From: Ifrita kowaldi
Taxonomy: Eukaryota; Chordata; Aves; Passeriformes; Cinclosomatidae
Assembly (NCBI GenBank): GCA_013398055.1
Contig: VZRS01014568.1
Span: 62,001-126,000, forward strand
DNA: 64,000 nucleotides
Direction of reading: 5' to 3'
Of the stretch, positions 1 through 12,850 are shown piece after piece. A program made the translations under genes and the position numbers. The notes under the pieces were generated by a model. It made no database searches and had not been told where the DNA came from. It was given only the letters and a program-made list of their open reading frames with translations. How positions within the stretch are numbered: the first letter of the stretch is position 1; the number at the start of each line of letters is the position of its first letter.

Positions 1-3000
1 CTAATGTCTTATGTATAACCTCAGACCCTCAAAATCTGCCACATCTGTTTACATATATTTGGACTAAATCTATTAAGGTGATGTTGTAGCATAGGTTTAA
101 ATAGCATCTTGCACAATCAGATCCTGATCTGCAAATAATTTTGGTTTCAGAGAAGCATTTTCATTCAATTAAGAAAAAAAAGCTCTGGACTTCTTTCTAT
201 TTTCTTGTTTTAGTTTGACTTGGCATTTTATTGTTGTTTGGGGTTTTCTTACTGTTTCACAGAAACACTCAGATCATCTTTTTTTGAAATTTCCTTTCCT
301 CAGTCTGAGCAGCAAATCAAACAGTCAGTCATTCAGACAAGACAAGCCAGCTCTTTTAAACTCAATTGAAATACCAACAATAATAATAATTGATTTCCAG
401 TCCTATTTCAGCAGAGGACATCACACACTTAAGCTATTGCCTTGTTGGACTGGAGGTATGCTAAATGATAAAGGGACTGTCTCTCTCATGTCTGTTTCAA
501 GAGAGCAAGGGGATTTCTATTTCTTGTCAACCTGGAGGAGCCTGATAACAAGACGTTTTTTTAATCTGAAAGCTAGGATTTCATCAAGTGCAACTTTTGT
601 GTCTTGAGAGACAGATGTTGAGGTTCTGAAGCGTCAAAAATCCTTCCAGTGAAAAACAGGCGTAAATTACACTTGTGTTAACAGTAAAGGGACAGATGCA
701 AAATCCATATCAAAACGTTATGAATGATATTGCAGGCCTAATGTTGCTTTGTGTGTGACATTAATTCCATTGAAAACACATTGACATAAAAGCCTAATAT
801 AAACATTACCAGCTAAGCCTGAAATAAAGGCAGGAAGGTTATCATTGACAGTATGGATATAAACATATCAGTCTTATAATAGTATTATAAATAAAAAGGT
901 TGTTAATTTAACAATGGCCATATATATATATTTAAGTAATGTCAGTGCTCACACATTGCCATCCTTTGTTTCAGCATTTATGTGGGACCTCATAAAGCAG
1001 CCAAACACTTCCTGTTAACTTTTAGGGAATGATAGCACAAACATGACCATAAGCATGATTCTGCTGCATAAATCAGGTCTGTACATGTGTAAATTGCATT
1101 GGTAATTTATGAATGTAAGCACAAACAGAAATAGCCAGGCCATACATCAAAAGCACAAATGCAATGAAAAACAAGGTCTGGAAATCACACCCAGGTTCTG
1201 CAGGTATGCGCTGTTAGAGCACAGAAGGACAAAGAAATATTTTGTAAACAATGCCTGTCATACTCAGGCCTCAAAGTTCTCAGGGAGTGTTATATTAACA
1301 GCAGAAATTTATACACTGTGACCCTCCCAGGTATCCCCTCATCCTGTTACTTCCTTATGAAGGCCTGGTACTACCAGAGCCGATGGGAATTTTTGAGAAG
1401 AGATTTGTTATTTCTGTGGGGCCAAGCAACCCTTCTACCACACAATTCTGTGAGCTCTTGCTTTTAAACAAGGCCACTTACCAGAGACCTTAGGACTGTG
1501 GAAGCATCTGTGGAAGCCGATTGTTTGAGGAATTGAGAGACTGACAGTCCAAAGAGACCCAGATACATAATCTGCATGGCACCATCCCCCTGATGTGCAA
1601 TAAAGTTCACAATTGCTTTCAAAACTATGCCGAAAGCTGACAACTTCCTTCAGCTGTCCTTCCATACTGTTTCACATAACAACCTTCAAATGCGGAGGGG
1701 GGGGGACTACATATAGACCAAAGATTTTAATTGTATTATTTGTACTTGAAAATAATTGTGCAGGGCATCAGAGCTCCTTACCACAAACAATCCCACTGGC
1801 AGACAATTTGACTACCAGGCATTTTCCTGGAACCAAGAGACAGATTTCTCTCCATTAGAGCTCGCCATCTGATTTTTCGTACCAAATGCACAGGAGTCAA
1901 AAATGCTTGTAGCTCTGCCTGAATAGTATAGCTGACTCCTGTTTTGGAAAAAGCTTCACTCTCCCACCACATAACAACATTTCATGGCTCTGTACAGAGA
2001 ATTAAATAATTGAACAAATATTATACCACTCCTATAACTGCTGTATTAATGTTGCTTTAAGGAATGTAATGCTTCCTGCCAAGAAACCATCTGTTGAATG
2101 AGATATGTGAGACTAAAATGAGGCTGAAAAGGAGACTGCAGATATGATAGCTCCAGATTGGAAGCCTCTTGGTACCATGGGAATGCTAATCAGTGTTGAT
2201 CCTGACAGCTGTAGGTGTTCAGCTCCCAACAAAAAGTAACACACTTTCATACCTTTTTTTCATTCTATCATTTCACTTTTTTCAAGGGTGAAGAGCAATC
2301 TAGAGCTACTTGCTCAGCATATTTAGAGGAGACTAAACTAAGGAGACATAACATTATCTCAGAGTATTTTAAATGAGACAATGATGGATACTGGGAGAGC
2401 TTGTAGCAGCTTCTACTGATCACCCATGAGAACAATTTTTGAGATTCAAAAAATGTTACAGATTTTTATGCTGATTTGGTCTTTTAGTTCTACTTTTATA
2501 CTTTCTGCTTTTGTCAAGTGTAAGTAAGAGACACGTAAGGAAGAGACATCCAAATGGACATCTGGAGAAGCTCCTAAATCTTATTTTTGCTTCCGTCTCC
2601 CACATTCCCTTCTCTTAAAAAGGATCTCTGAGTCTGTTAAAACATGTTTGCAAAAGAACATGTGGACAACAAGTACCCACAATTTTAGGCACCAAAGTGT
2701 CTCACCAGAGCATGAGCACAGCCAGCTTCTGATTGACCCTACAGGTGAAGCATTCCCAGAAAGCTCAAAAAGATGCAGAAGAATTGTAGTCATTTTCCTT
2801 CACCCTTGCTTTACCTTGGATTGACGACATCGCAGCAAGAACACAAAATTTAGATTCCAAGTTTTTTTAGATTTAATTGTTTTGAGCATCCCACCATAAT
2901 TAAATCAAGATGATTTATTCTGGGGTCATAAGATGGCTTCTGGATCTACTCTTTATGATCTTTCTGCACCTTTCTTTTAATATTGGTAAAATACAGGTAC

Positions 3001-5222
3001 CAATATTGAACCTCTGAGTAATGTGTTTTGAATTCTTGGGTGAAATGTGCTACAAAAGAATGTTTTATTGCTGTATGAGAAGACATTCAGCAACTTATGC
3101 TGGGCTGAAATGTCACATATGACTCCTCCATTTATTTGAGTCACCTAGTAATGATTACAAATTAAAAACAGAAGTCCCTTTCAGACTCCCCTTCTAAAGC
3201 AATTTGTGTTCTTTCAGAGGAGCTTTGGTATCCATTAGTTAACACAAACATAAGAAAGTAAAGTCTCCTAAACATCCTTGACCAGTTATTTCCCCTTACC
3301 ATCAATAAGAAGAGGAGTATCACAAGATGAAGTAATTTAAAAAATCCTATCCTCTATGGAAAGTTGAAACAGTGATTTTTCACCTCCAGTGGCAAGAAGC
3401 AGGCTTCTTCTTTTCTATCAGCTCACCCCAGTACCAGAATTATCAGATGGTGTTACTAAGATATGTTTTCACAGTTGTTTTGACTGACTGACTGTACATG
3501 TTGGAGCTTCTTAAGGCCAACATAGTTCTTTCTACCAGCTTCAGTACAGCTACCATCATAATACCAGCAATCCTAAGTGCACATGATCATGTAATTAATA
3601 ATTTTATATCTGGCAGCCAATTCCATGACTTGAACCGAAGCTGGAGCCCCCGGCCACCTTACATATAAACTGAAAGTTCTGGCAATGTATTTGAGATGAA
3701 GAGACTGCCTAACGATGCAGTGTCAATGTGTCTCTGTAAAGGATTGCTCTCGCTGTCCTCAGACATGAGCTCTGTTTCCACAGGGAAACTCTCCTAGGTG
3801 AAGAGAAAGGATCACTGTATATGGTTATGTCCCTCTTCCAGAATAAATTCAGAGCTGTTACATCTCAGATCTGGTCAAATGAGATCTGATCAGCCAAACC
3901 ATAAAGGTACAGACATTTACTCATCTTGTTTGTGTATGTGTTGAGAGGTCAAGGAGAAAATCTCATGGATCTTTGGTTTCTAACAGTTCTGTAAGTCCTC
4001 TGGTCAAACAGCTGGATATCTTCAGGGAAACTCGGAAACCACCCAAAAAAACGTCAGATGCTCTAGGCTTTTTATATTAGTATAGGTTACCAGCCAAGTT
4101 GAAATCAGCATTTAAGCACCAGCCTATAGACTCTTAATTAAAGCAGGTGAATTCTTACAAGGGATTTATGCAGCGTGAAAGTTTAGTAAGGATCAGTTCT
4201 GGAGTCAAGACTAAACCTTCAATAAAGACCTATCTAATGAGTTTCTCTCCTCCAAGTCTAAATGAATCCCATGAGAAATGCACATGAATAATAGGCTCTG
4301 ATGATTTCTGAGGCAGCTCCAGTCTAACACAGGGTGGAAGCTCAATAAATATGGGGTTTTCCTGCCTGAATTTCTTTCCTTCCCCTATCCTGGTCACTGG
4401 AGAGCCACTTAAAGAAAAGGCAGAAAGATATCAACACTGTTAAGATACTGTGAAAAACCAGGAAAAGACATAAAATAAGTTATTTTCTCATGGGCAGTAA
4501 GAAAGATATTAAGGAGGACAGGGAGCAGCTCCAGATAGTAAGTAAAATACTAGAAGTATAATGTGCACCACAGGTTTTATAATCTGACCATTTTTTTCAT
4601 CTAAAACAGTGTGGAAAGTAGAAGACATCTATGAAGGGTGAAAGGTATTTAATGCCTTAGTGTAACTGCACTATTAAACCACTGATAACCAAGAATCACA
4701 CCTTTGTATTTTTTTCCCTTTTGCTCAGATACAAACTAAGTTAGCAGTGAACAAAACCTATTAGTGTTTGAAAGATGTAGGGTAGTATATGAAATTCATT
4801 GCAAGATGTAGGTAGGAGAGCAGAAATGGAAGACCACAGCTAAGTTGTAGGACCTTGCAGCATTTCTCAGTTCCCAAATCAGGATGCGAAATCAAGGCAC
4901 AACTACACTTCCAGTCCTGTGCAAAGACATAGGCGTGTACAAAGATTTCACTTTCCCAAGTGAAATCCCAAAATCCAGCATTATTTCACAGAACAGAAAC
5001 AGAAGAAATTTGCTTGATAAAGCAACCAAGCCGTCTATGCAGAACCCTAACAGACAGAGCAGCTAGTCCTTAAACCATTACAGCACAACCAACCTGATAT
5101 GGAGAGACCCTTAAGATGGGAATGGAAGAAATTCCCAACTTACACATGTGAAACGGGGAGTTCTTGAAATCTCACACTGTCCACCCCGGGTAAGCACAGC
5201 AGTTGCAAGACAAGGCTCAGGT
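1..5222. other. A+T-rich unique DNA, no gene recognised
   Basis: Apart from the exon-like stretch at 1482-1665, this holds only short simple runs: (AAT)n near 378-392, TA at 920-933, and a G9 run at 1697-1705. Open frames are short, mostly without ATG, and show no domain. Confidence 0.7.
1482..1665 (-). other. Exon-like open frame with strong splice donor (speculative)
   Basis: On the minus strand an ATG at 1665 with A at -3 and G at +4 opens a frame that runs 61 codons to CTCTG|GTAAGTGG, a near-ideal splice donor (GT at 1481-1480); unspliced, the frame stops at 1435. Upstream, a C-rich tract (the complement of the G9 run at 1697-1705) might serve as part of an acceptor, but no good AG acceptor follows it. 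The peptide has no family I recognise. It could be a lineage-specific or non-coding exon, or chance. Confidence 0.15.
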
Positions 5223-5252
5223 CAGTGTTCATCTCAGCAGTGTTCATCTGAG
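5223..5252 (+). repeat. 15-bp tandem duplication, one mismatch
   Basis: CAGTGTTCATCTCAG is followed at once by CAGTGTTCATCTGAG. Confidence 0.9.
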
Positions 5253-5837
5253 CAGTTTACCTCATCCAGGTCTTCAGCCAGTACAAGATTAGATTGATAT
5301 AAATCTGAAGCCCTGACCAGTCACCTCCCTGTTCTCAAATTTCTAAACATTATATTTCAATACACCCATTCTCCTTAATTTAATAGAAAATCCACAATGT
5401 GTATTGCTTCTACTCAAATGCAATTCAGTAGGAGCAGTGGTGGTTGGGTTGGGTTTTTTCTTCTAACTGATAAATGACAGCATGAAATATCTGGAAATGT
5501 ATTTACTGTGAACTTACTTGAGTGATCTCCTTAGTTTATAAGATACAAACAATGATTTGCACTCATTTGGGGTCAGACATGAGAACAGATTATCGCATGT
5601 TAGAAGGCTTTCCACTAGCACACTTTTAGCCTGCACTTCACCTCTCTTGGCCCCCTTTCTCTTAAAAAAATTTGTATATTTGAATATTTGATCTGAATAT
5701 TTACTGATTTTCTGAAAGGCAGAATTTGGACGAAAGTGAAAAATACAGGCACATTGGGTCACCATAAGACTGCCTTGAATAATCACAAACCCATCACGTT
5801 TTTTGGTATGTGACTATTTACCTGTGTTTTGAGACTT

Positions 5838-5902
5838 TATTAACTGAATATTGCAAAGTGCTTAGCAATCCCTGGATGGAAGGTAGTTTATACCACACTA
5901 AA
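5838..5902 (+). mobile_element. Possible ancient LINE/SINE 3' tail
   Basis: ATTGCAAAGTGCTTAGCAAT followed by CCCTGGATGGAAGGTAGTTT resembles the 'tgtaaagtgctttgagatcc / ttggatgaaaggcgctatat' tail recalled from L3/CR1-like or MIR-like amniote repeats. Only the tail is recognisable. Confidence 0.35.
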
Positions 5903-8833
5903 CTAAAACATAAATAAGAATAAAGGAAAGATATATGCCATATCTTGAGAATTGTCCTCAAAGCCAGAAAATCAGGGGACTGATTTTTATGTTTATAAAA
6001 GCCAGTGGGGAGTTCTACTCTAAAATCAGTGTCATGTGCAATGAGCTCATGCGGATGGATGGGGAAGTTAGTGTGCAGATAGATGTGGATTTACAGTCCT
6101 CAAGGTATTCTGCAATAACCTGCCATGAGGGTTTTCTTAGCCTGCACTGAGAATGCCTTTGTGTGCAATAGTCGAATAAAATATTTTGCACTTGTTCCCT
6201 ATTAGATAGGTTTTTTACACCAGCTGACACACCAATTTCTATACATTACCTTTTCTGTAAGGATAAATCCTGTAACAATGTCTGAATAAGCTACACTTAG
6301 GACTCTTTATACTCACCAAATATGTAGTCAGGCTGGCAGTGCAAGCCAATGAAACCAATTCCCCTCTGTCGTAAGCCAGAATGCTTCCCTAGAAGCCAAG
6401 GCAGGGCCAGAGATTCAGATCTGCAGCAAATTTGGCCTGGTTACCATGCTATGGTCACCACAGCACCGCACAGTCTCTCAGTATCCTGCGGTTTTCTAGG
6501 CAAAATGCCTACACAGTGTGCAAATTAAGGAACCAGTAGCTTTTTTACACACTGGGTGTAGGCACAGCTGCAGCTGGCAGGAAAGGCAAAGCAGCCACAA
6601 GACATAATGCTTTGCCCTAAGGTAAATCTGCCCCAGGAAATTTCACACAGGTTCTCTTCCAGGAGGAGCTTTCTTAAGGGTAGAGGAGTTTGTGCGAAGT
6701 TGTGCTAAGTCAGCTGCTGCCAGACATCTGCCTAGAGGGGTCTGCAGGGCAACCCCAGTCATGCAAGTTTAATCAGCCCAAGTTCTCCAGCACTGGCAGG
6801 TGCAGTGCTCCAACATATTGTGCCATCCTCTGGCAGGTCAGTGTATAAAACATCACCCTGTGCAGTTCAAGTCCAAGAGAAAAAGAGACATCTCCAATGC
6901 TCATTCTTGAAAATAATGTTTTATTAGCAAAAAAAAACCCAAAACAAAAAGCAGCAGAAAAAAAAGAAAATTTGGCAGCCAAAAGTGCCAGGCTAGTGGA
7001 GACACACAGTCTGCACAGCAGCTTCTCCTGGTAACAGATCTTAAAAGCTTCAACAGTGATCTGTTATTCTTACAAGACAAAACAAAACTCCCAACAGGCA
7101 GAGAACAGCAGAATTAATGGATTGGAAAGTGAGAGTCTAATGTATGAGCTTTCGGAAGTCTCTCAAGACCAGCAGCCTCATTGTGCATATCCCGTAAGTT
7201 CCTGCTATTGGGTTTTGGGTGTACCTGATACTGTCAGTGGAAAAAAGGCACAAAGGTCAATATGGCTGCAAAATATCTCAAAGCATCTCAGTAATATTTC
7301 TACAGAAAACCTTTAACTCCAAGAGAAACAAATATTATTTACACATCAAAGGGCTTAAAAAAATACCCAAGCAAGCAAAAGTCAGCTCAGTTCAACTACT
7401 TTACAGTTAAATCATTTTTTATTGAATTCAAGTTCATGGATCATTAGAGAGCCAGAGGCAAAATTCCAAGAGCTGCTTTGACCTAATGAGTCTTCAGCAA
7501 ATTGTTTTCTTAAGTATCCCATGCCTTCTTTATGGATTCTGAAAAGAAATGCATTTTCTCTTTATTTTGTGTTTTAAGAAAGCAGCAAAAATTTTTAATT
7601 GAATGTAATTTATACCCAGTACAATAAGCTGTTGATAGGGTGTATTTCCTTAATCTTTCTTTCCCATGGATATTAATGTCCCAACAGCATAGGAAAAGTA
7701 GTGACACCTGTACTTACTTCCTTATGATGAAATTATGCACTTTTATTTTTGTATAGTGATAACATACTGAAGTCAATAGCTTTAAACTCCCTGATTTCAC
7801 AGGCCTGTGATGCTCTGCATCCTCAAAAACTTACAGTTATAAATCAGTGCAACCATTACTCCTAATGTCCTAATTGATTTTGGAAAACAAGAGAGGGAAT
7901 CTATCAAGCACCTTATAGCTGATACAAATTTGCCTTTGGAAGAAAATATTTATTTAAAAAAACCCATCAATTTAGCAGGCAGGAGGAGAGTGAGTTGAAA
8001 GTTAATACTTTCCATACCAGAGAGGAAACATTTGATCAAGTTCCTCAAAATCCCTTCTATCATCACAGCCAGGGCAGGCCAGTAACTCAGCCAACAGCAC
8101 AGAAGGGACTTACAGGAGTGGCAGCACGTGCAGCCGCTCGTGACTGCCCAGTTCAGATGCCCAGACACTCCTTTACAGCTGGGTGCACTGGGAGTAGTGT
8201 GTAGTGCACAGCCAGGGTTTGGGGGTCTGGGTTTGCTTTGGGTTTACAGTGAGACAGCTTAATTGTAACCCCAAAACAGCCTGACCCTGCATCAGGCAAT
8301 CACCCTGAGAACAAAAAAAGATGCCAGTCTAGACAGAGAGCTCCTTCACCAAATGAAAACTGCCTCACAAGGAAGTGACCATAAGCAGTTGTCTCAGACT
8401 TATAATTGAAGATCTTGCTTTCTAACCTACACACACAAAATGAAAAAAAATTGTCTTTTGCTTGAGTGCAGTGCAATTTTTAGGACTGGCTTGCTAAAGG
8501 GAAGGGATGAAGTTTACCTGCTTCAGAAAATGGAACAAGCAGCACAGCAAGAAACACCACAACTTGTATTATAGTTCATATTGTTTGGTCTGAAAAGCCA
8601 AATGGTCTTTGTAGCTCTGATTGTTGGACAGCTAGAGTTGGCAAAAAATATTCTTGTAAACTAGCCGAGCACCAAGGCTTTGAGAGGCAGAAATCATTTG
8701 TCTGCAGAGTCATACTTGGTGGTCACTTCCAGCCAGGAAAAGAGGAAAGAGGCATTTGTGAAATAAACCTCAATTTTCTCTGCTCTGAAGGGCCAGTGGC
8801 ACACCTGGATGAACCAACCAGTCTGACACTTGG

Positions 8834-8897
8834 CATGGTGTCCACCATGGAGACTCCTGTGAGCTGCCTCTCATGAAGTTGTTTCATGAGGTGGCTC
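8834..8897. other. Two adjacent short inverted repeats
   Basis: CATGGTG/CACCATG with a 2-nt centre (8834-8849) is followed by GAGCTGCCTCTCATGAA (8861-8877) pairing with TTCATGAGGTGGCTC (8883-8897), with one bulge and two mismatches. Confidence 0.8.
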
Positions 8898-10386
8898 GTG
8901 CTCCCATGGGAGGTGAGGAAGGTCTGCCCCCACCAGTCAGCTGTGCTTCATCGGCTCTACTCAGCACTCTGCATGTTGAACTCCTGCCCTGTGGCTCTGG
9001 GAGTGGCTCTGGCCATGTGGCCAACACCAGCTTGCTCCTGCAGTCCTTTTCTCCCAGCATTTCACAACACTTTGGTTTCCTTTTTTCTCCGCTACTTCCT
9101 CCATCATCACTGTCAGACTGGGGTCTCCAGCTAGGGACAAGTTGCTAGAGATGGTAAAGATGAACAAAGAGAGTAAGCAAGCACTCTCTAGTGCTTCTGG
9201 AGGGGTGGATATTGAAAAGCATAATAAAGACTCCCCCCACCCATGAGGAATAAGGAGAGAAGCTGGGTGACATTTTAGGACTTCGGGGCCTGGTGACATA
9301 AGGTAAGGTTTGGGAACAACTTGCAGACTGTGCCCATATGAGAGCAGTGAGGAGACTGTGGGGCAAGCAAGGGGCACAGAAAGTCCTCCCAGTGGTATAT
9401 TATTGTCTGGGGCTTTCCCCTGGCTGGAATTTAACCTCAGGAACAGAAGGCTGGGCCTCTCAAGGAGCCCTCAGCAAACGTCTGTACAGTGCTATAGTGC
9501 TGGCACCACAAGGCCACAGGAGATGGGCAGAGGATGGGAAGCAGTGGTCTGGGACACCCATCACTGGTATCAGTCCAGACAAGCACTGGGTTGCCCATCC
9601 TGCCTTGTTTGACAGGAAAGCGCAGCTGTGCATCCAGGATTCCTGAGCATCTGACCAAGGCCTGAGGGCAGCAGAGCACTGAGGTGTCATACAAAGAGCA
9701 CAGCCCAGACACTCCTCACTCCACTGCAGCCTCCCACCGGTGAGTGTGGAAGAGTTTGTCTGAGCAAGAACTAAGTTAAGGACCTTGAGATTTGTCATGT
9801 TAAATTCCAGCCCTTTGAAGTAGTTCAGAGCTGTCAGTGTCAACTGTGTTATTTTGGATTTTAACTTCCTGAGGAATCAGACAAAACCCCTAAGAACTCT
9901 CTGTGAGAATGTTAAGCCCAAGAAGTTTTAATTCCTTTGCATTTTCCTCTACAGAAATCTTGATGGAACTGCTTAAATACAGAAAGCTGATTGCTGCATA
10001 TCTTGAATTTCAGACAAATCATGAGACGTTAAAATTGGGACTCAGTGTGATAATGATGACTGTGCCCACTTGGTTCACCATAGGCTTCAAGCACTGTAGT
10101 TACTCTCCCAGCATTAAAAGAAAAGAAGCTCTCTCCCCCGCTACTTTCCAGAAAGCAGGGGAATGAAACCTAACCAGCTTGAAACCATTCAGACAAAAAT
10201 GCAAAATGGTGATTTCGGCAGCAAGTGGGTATGTACAGTGGATAAAGTGCAGGAAATTAAGAGTCAAGTGCAGAAACATACATTAACTGAAAACCACAGT
10301 AAAGCAACTCGCTATGTAACATATTTAGAAAAATTAAAAGCTGTTTAAAATGAAGGAAAAAATTCTTTTTTTTATTATTATTTCAT

Positions 10387-10416
10387 ACATATATATGTGT
10401 GTGTGTGTGTATGTGA
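10387..10416 (+). repeat. Short TA/TG microsatellite
   Basis: CATATATATGTGTGTGTGTG followed by TATGTG: a few TA units run into about eight GT units. Confidence 0.95.
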
Positions 10417-12111
10417 AATGCCAGCAGTAATGAAAGGGGTAGATAAGTTACCATTGTGAGAAGAATGAGGAAAAAAGAAAAAAGCGTTTAAAATACGGTG
10501 AGAGTATATAATTAATCAGAACTACTCTGATTAATAATTATTGTAGTTATTATTGATAAATGTTAGCAGTAGACTTCAATGGTTGAGCTCCTAAGAATTC
10601 AGATTAACTGAAATGCATCTAATTTGCCTCCATGTAGCTATAGCCATTTTTATTAACCAATATTTCTTCTCTAATACTGCTGGTTAACATTGCTCTCTTG
10701 CTCTACGTAATATGAATAGTTTCTGTTCTACTTAAAAATACTGAAGAATCATGAATCTATTCTTGCCTCTGTCCCAGGATTTCTGTTGGCTTCAGTGAAG
10801 TTAATTTTCTCTCTATCCCTGTCTTTGTGACACAGGATAACCAGGCCTCCTGAGTTCATAGGGGGCAATCTTTAGTGCTGTCTCTGGTAGAAGAAATGGG
10901 AATATATTGCTGGGAAACCCCTCAGAAAGCATCTCTGATGGATTGGATTAAAGGAACAGACAACAAAATGAGATTGAAGTGGGGCAATGAGCTCAAGCAT
11001 AGGAGGATGGATAGAATGTAGGTATTCTTCTGGCATATTTCAGTCTTGCAGAAAGATGTTTAGTGAGTAGGTAAATAGCTCTGCAAAAGGAGAGAGAATA
11101 AACTTTGAGTAGAAGGTGGGAGGTGTGTCCATTTCTGCCTGCTTATCAGATAGCACTACAACAGAAAATCTGTCCTGGACAGAGGAATTTCACCTTTCTG
11201 AAGAAATCCCTCACCCTGTTTTGAGAATGAAGCACAAGCACATACTTCAGAAGTGATCCCCTTTAATTTGCAGTATACCTCTACCATGGGACAAAGGGCA
11301 GAGATAAGGGGAGAGTTACATATTTTTATGGCCTTTGCCCATTTCCTTTCTATATTCACTCCTGGCCCAGCTGTAGACTGGGCTCACAGCAAGCGCATGG
11401 CGGTGCCAGGATCATGATCCCTGTAGCTGGTAACTCAGCCAAGCACAGTTCTTGCAGCCAGCATGATCCACACCTGGGTGAACAGGAGCAGTCTTGCTTG
11501 AGTGCGGTCTGAGCCTTGGTGCAGTTTGAGTGTGGCCTTCATGAAGATAATTGATCAGCCTGGGGCCTAAGTACAAGCTGAGAACTGGGCTGTCTCAAGG
11601 CTTCCCCCAAGTTTTGCCTGTGCTTTAGCCACTGACATGAACATAAAGCTTCACACAAGTGTGGACTCCAGATTAGTCTGCAACATTAAACACAGGAGTT
11701 ATTCCCACTGCCAGCACTTTATTCAAGGAAAGGCTTCAGACTGTCAAAGGTTTAATTTAAGAGTGAATTTTTTTTGTAAGTAAATAACAAATGGAATCTA
11801 CCTCCCCTGCAACTGAGTAATCAATATGTAAGATAAGTCGAAAAGGTATTTTCAGATGGCCAGTTATTCTCAGTGCTGTGATTCTGCATGGATTGTATAT
11901 TATCTCGGCCAGAGACAACATTTTCCTATATGCTATAGTTAAATCAACTCTGAGGTGTGAAATGAAACAAGACAAAATCTATCACATTTCTCTCAAACTT
12001 TAACAAATCTGTTTGCATTCTCAGAGAGGAAAATAATCTTTTTTTAAAAAGGAAACCATTCTAGGTCAGAACCACTGCTGTTTCTAATTACTTGTTTTTC
12101 CATGTTCTTAA

Positions 12112-12165
12112 TCTGCAGATGAGGAAGAAAAGTGGTACCTAGTAACTTACATTCCTTCATTATCC
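12112..12165 (-). mobile_element. Possible MIR fragment, antisense
   Basis: ATCTGCAGATGAGGAAGAAA and ACCTAGTAACTTAC on the plus strand follow the inverted MIR pattern TTTACAGATGAGGAAACTGA / GGTTAAGTAACTTGC. The match is short, so chance similarity is possible. Confidence 0.4.
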
Positions 12166-12711
12166 ACATGCAAAACTATATTATTTCATAGCTATCTCTG
12201 TATATTTTTGTGTATTTTGTTTATACTTTCAGATAAGTGCAAATGAGTAAAGTCAAAATGAAGACATTTTCATTTTACCTTTATGCCAACATCCTTCTGC
12301 AAGATTTAAAAGAATCCTGCATTTTGCCCACAGTGGTTTGTTTTCAGAATTTATTTCTTCTTGGTTTGGCTATAGAGAAGATAAACCTTCCATTAAAGTG
12401 AAAATTGGTTGGCTTTGACCTATTTGTTCTTAAAGTTCTTTTTTCATTGCTGTCCTAAGGAGTCTTCCTCCTACTTGAGTCAAACATAAGTTTACTCCCA
12501 GTGTAGTTATTTCAAATTGCCTGATGTTAAAATTTATGATATCAAAAAGACAACAAATCCCTTGTCAGTCTCTGCTGGTCACCAAAACAGATTTTTGTCT
12601 GCAATCAGTGAAGTCAAACAAGAAAAACACTTGCTTCCTGCAGACAGAGCCTACAGCTATTACAGAAAATTCAATTTAGAATCTCCATTAATGTCTTATC
12701 AAACTAACTCT

Positions 12712-12850
12712 TGAATGTGTGTAGCAATGGTGTCTTGACCACATCCCTTGGAAGTGACTCCAGCTACCCAATTCTTTCTTCTAAGATCATTATTCTCCTC
12801 CTCTGTTGCAAGTTCTGATCGAATTTCCTCCACTTGATTTAATTTCCTTC
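12712..12850 (-). mobile_element. Ancient CR1/L3-like LINE fragment
   Basis: Read on the plus strand, the string CTTGACCACATCCCTTGGAA and later CCTCTGTTGCAAGTTCTG resemble the reverse complement of CR1-family 3' sequence (a 'cctcc acaacctcccttggga ... aaatctccctgctgcaattt' pattern). The order and spacing fit but the divergence is high. It could also be another CR1-clade element such as L3. Confidence 0.4.

Larger units (their letters stand above)
5253..12111. other. Unique non-coding DNA
   Basis: An A-rich patch lies at 6928-6968. A moderately G+C-rich part at 8800-9730 has overlapping open frames on both strands, which composition alone explains. GGATCATGATCC at 11409-11420 is a 12-bp palindrome. 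The rest shows nothing recognisable beyond the entries listed separately. Confidence 0.65.
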
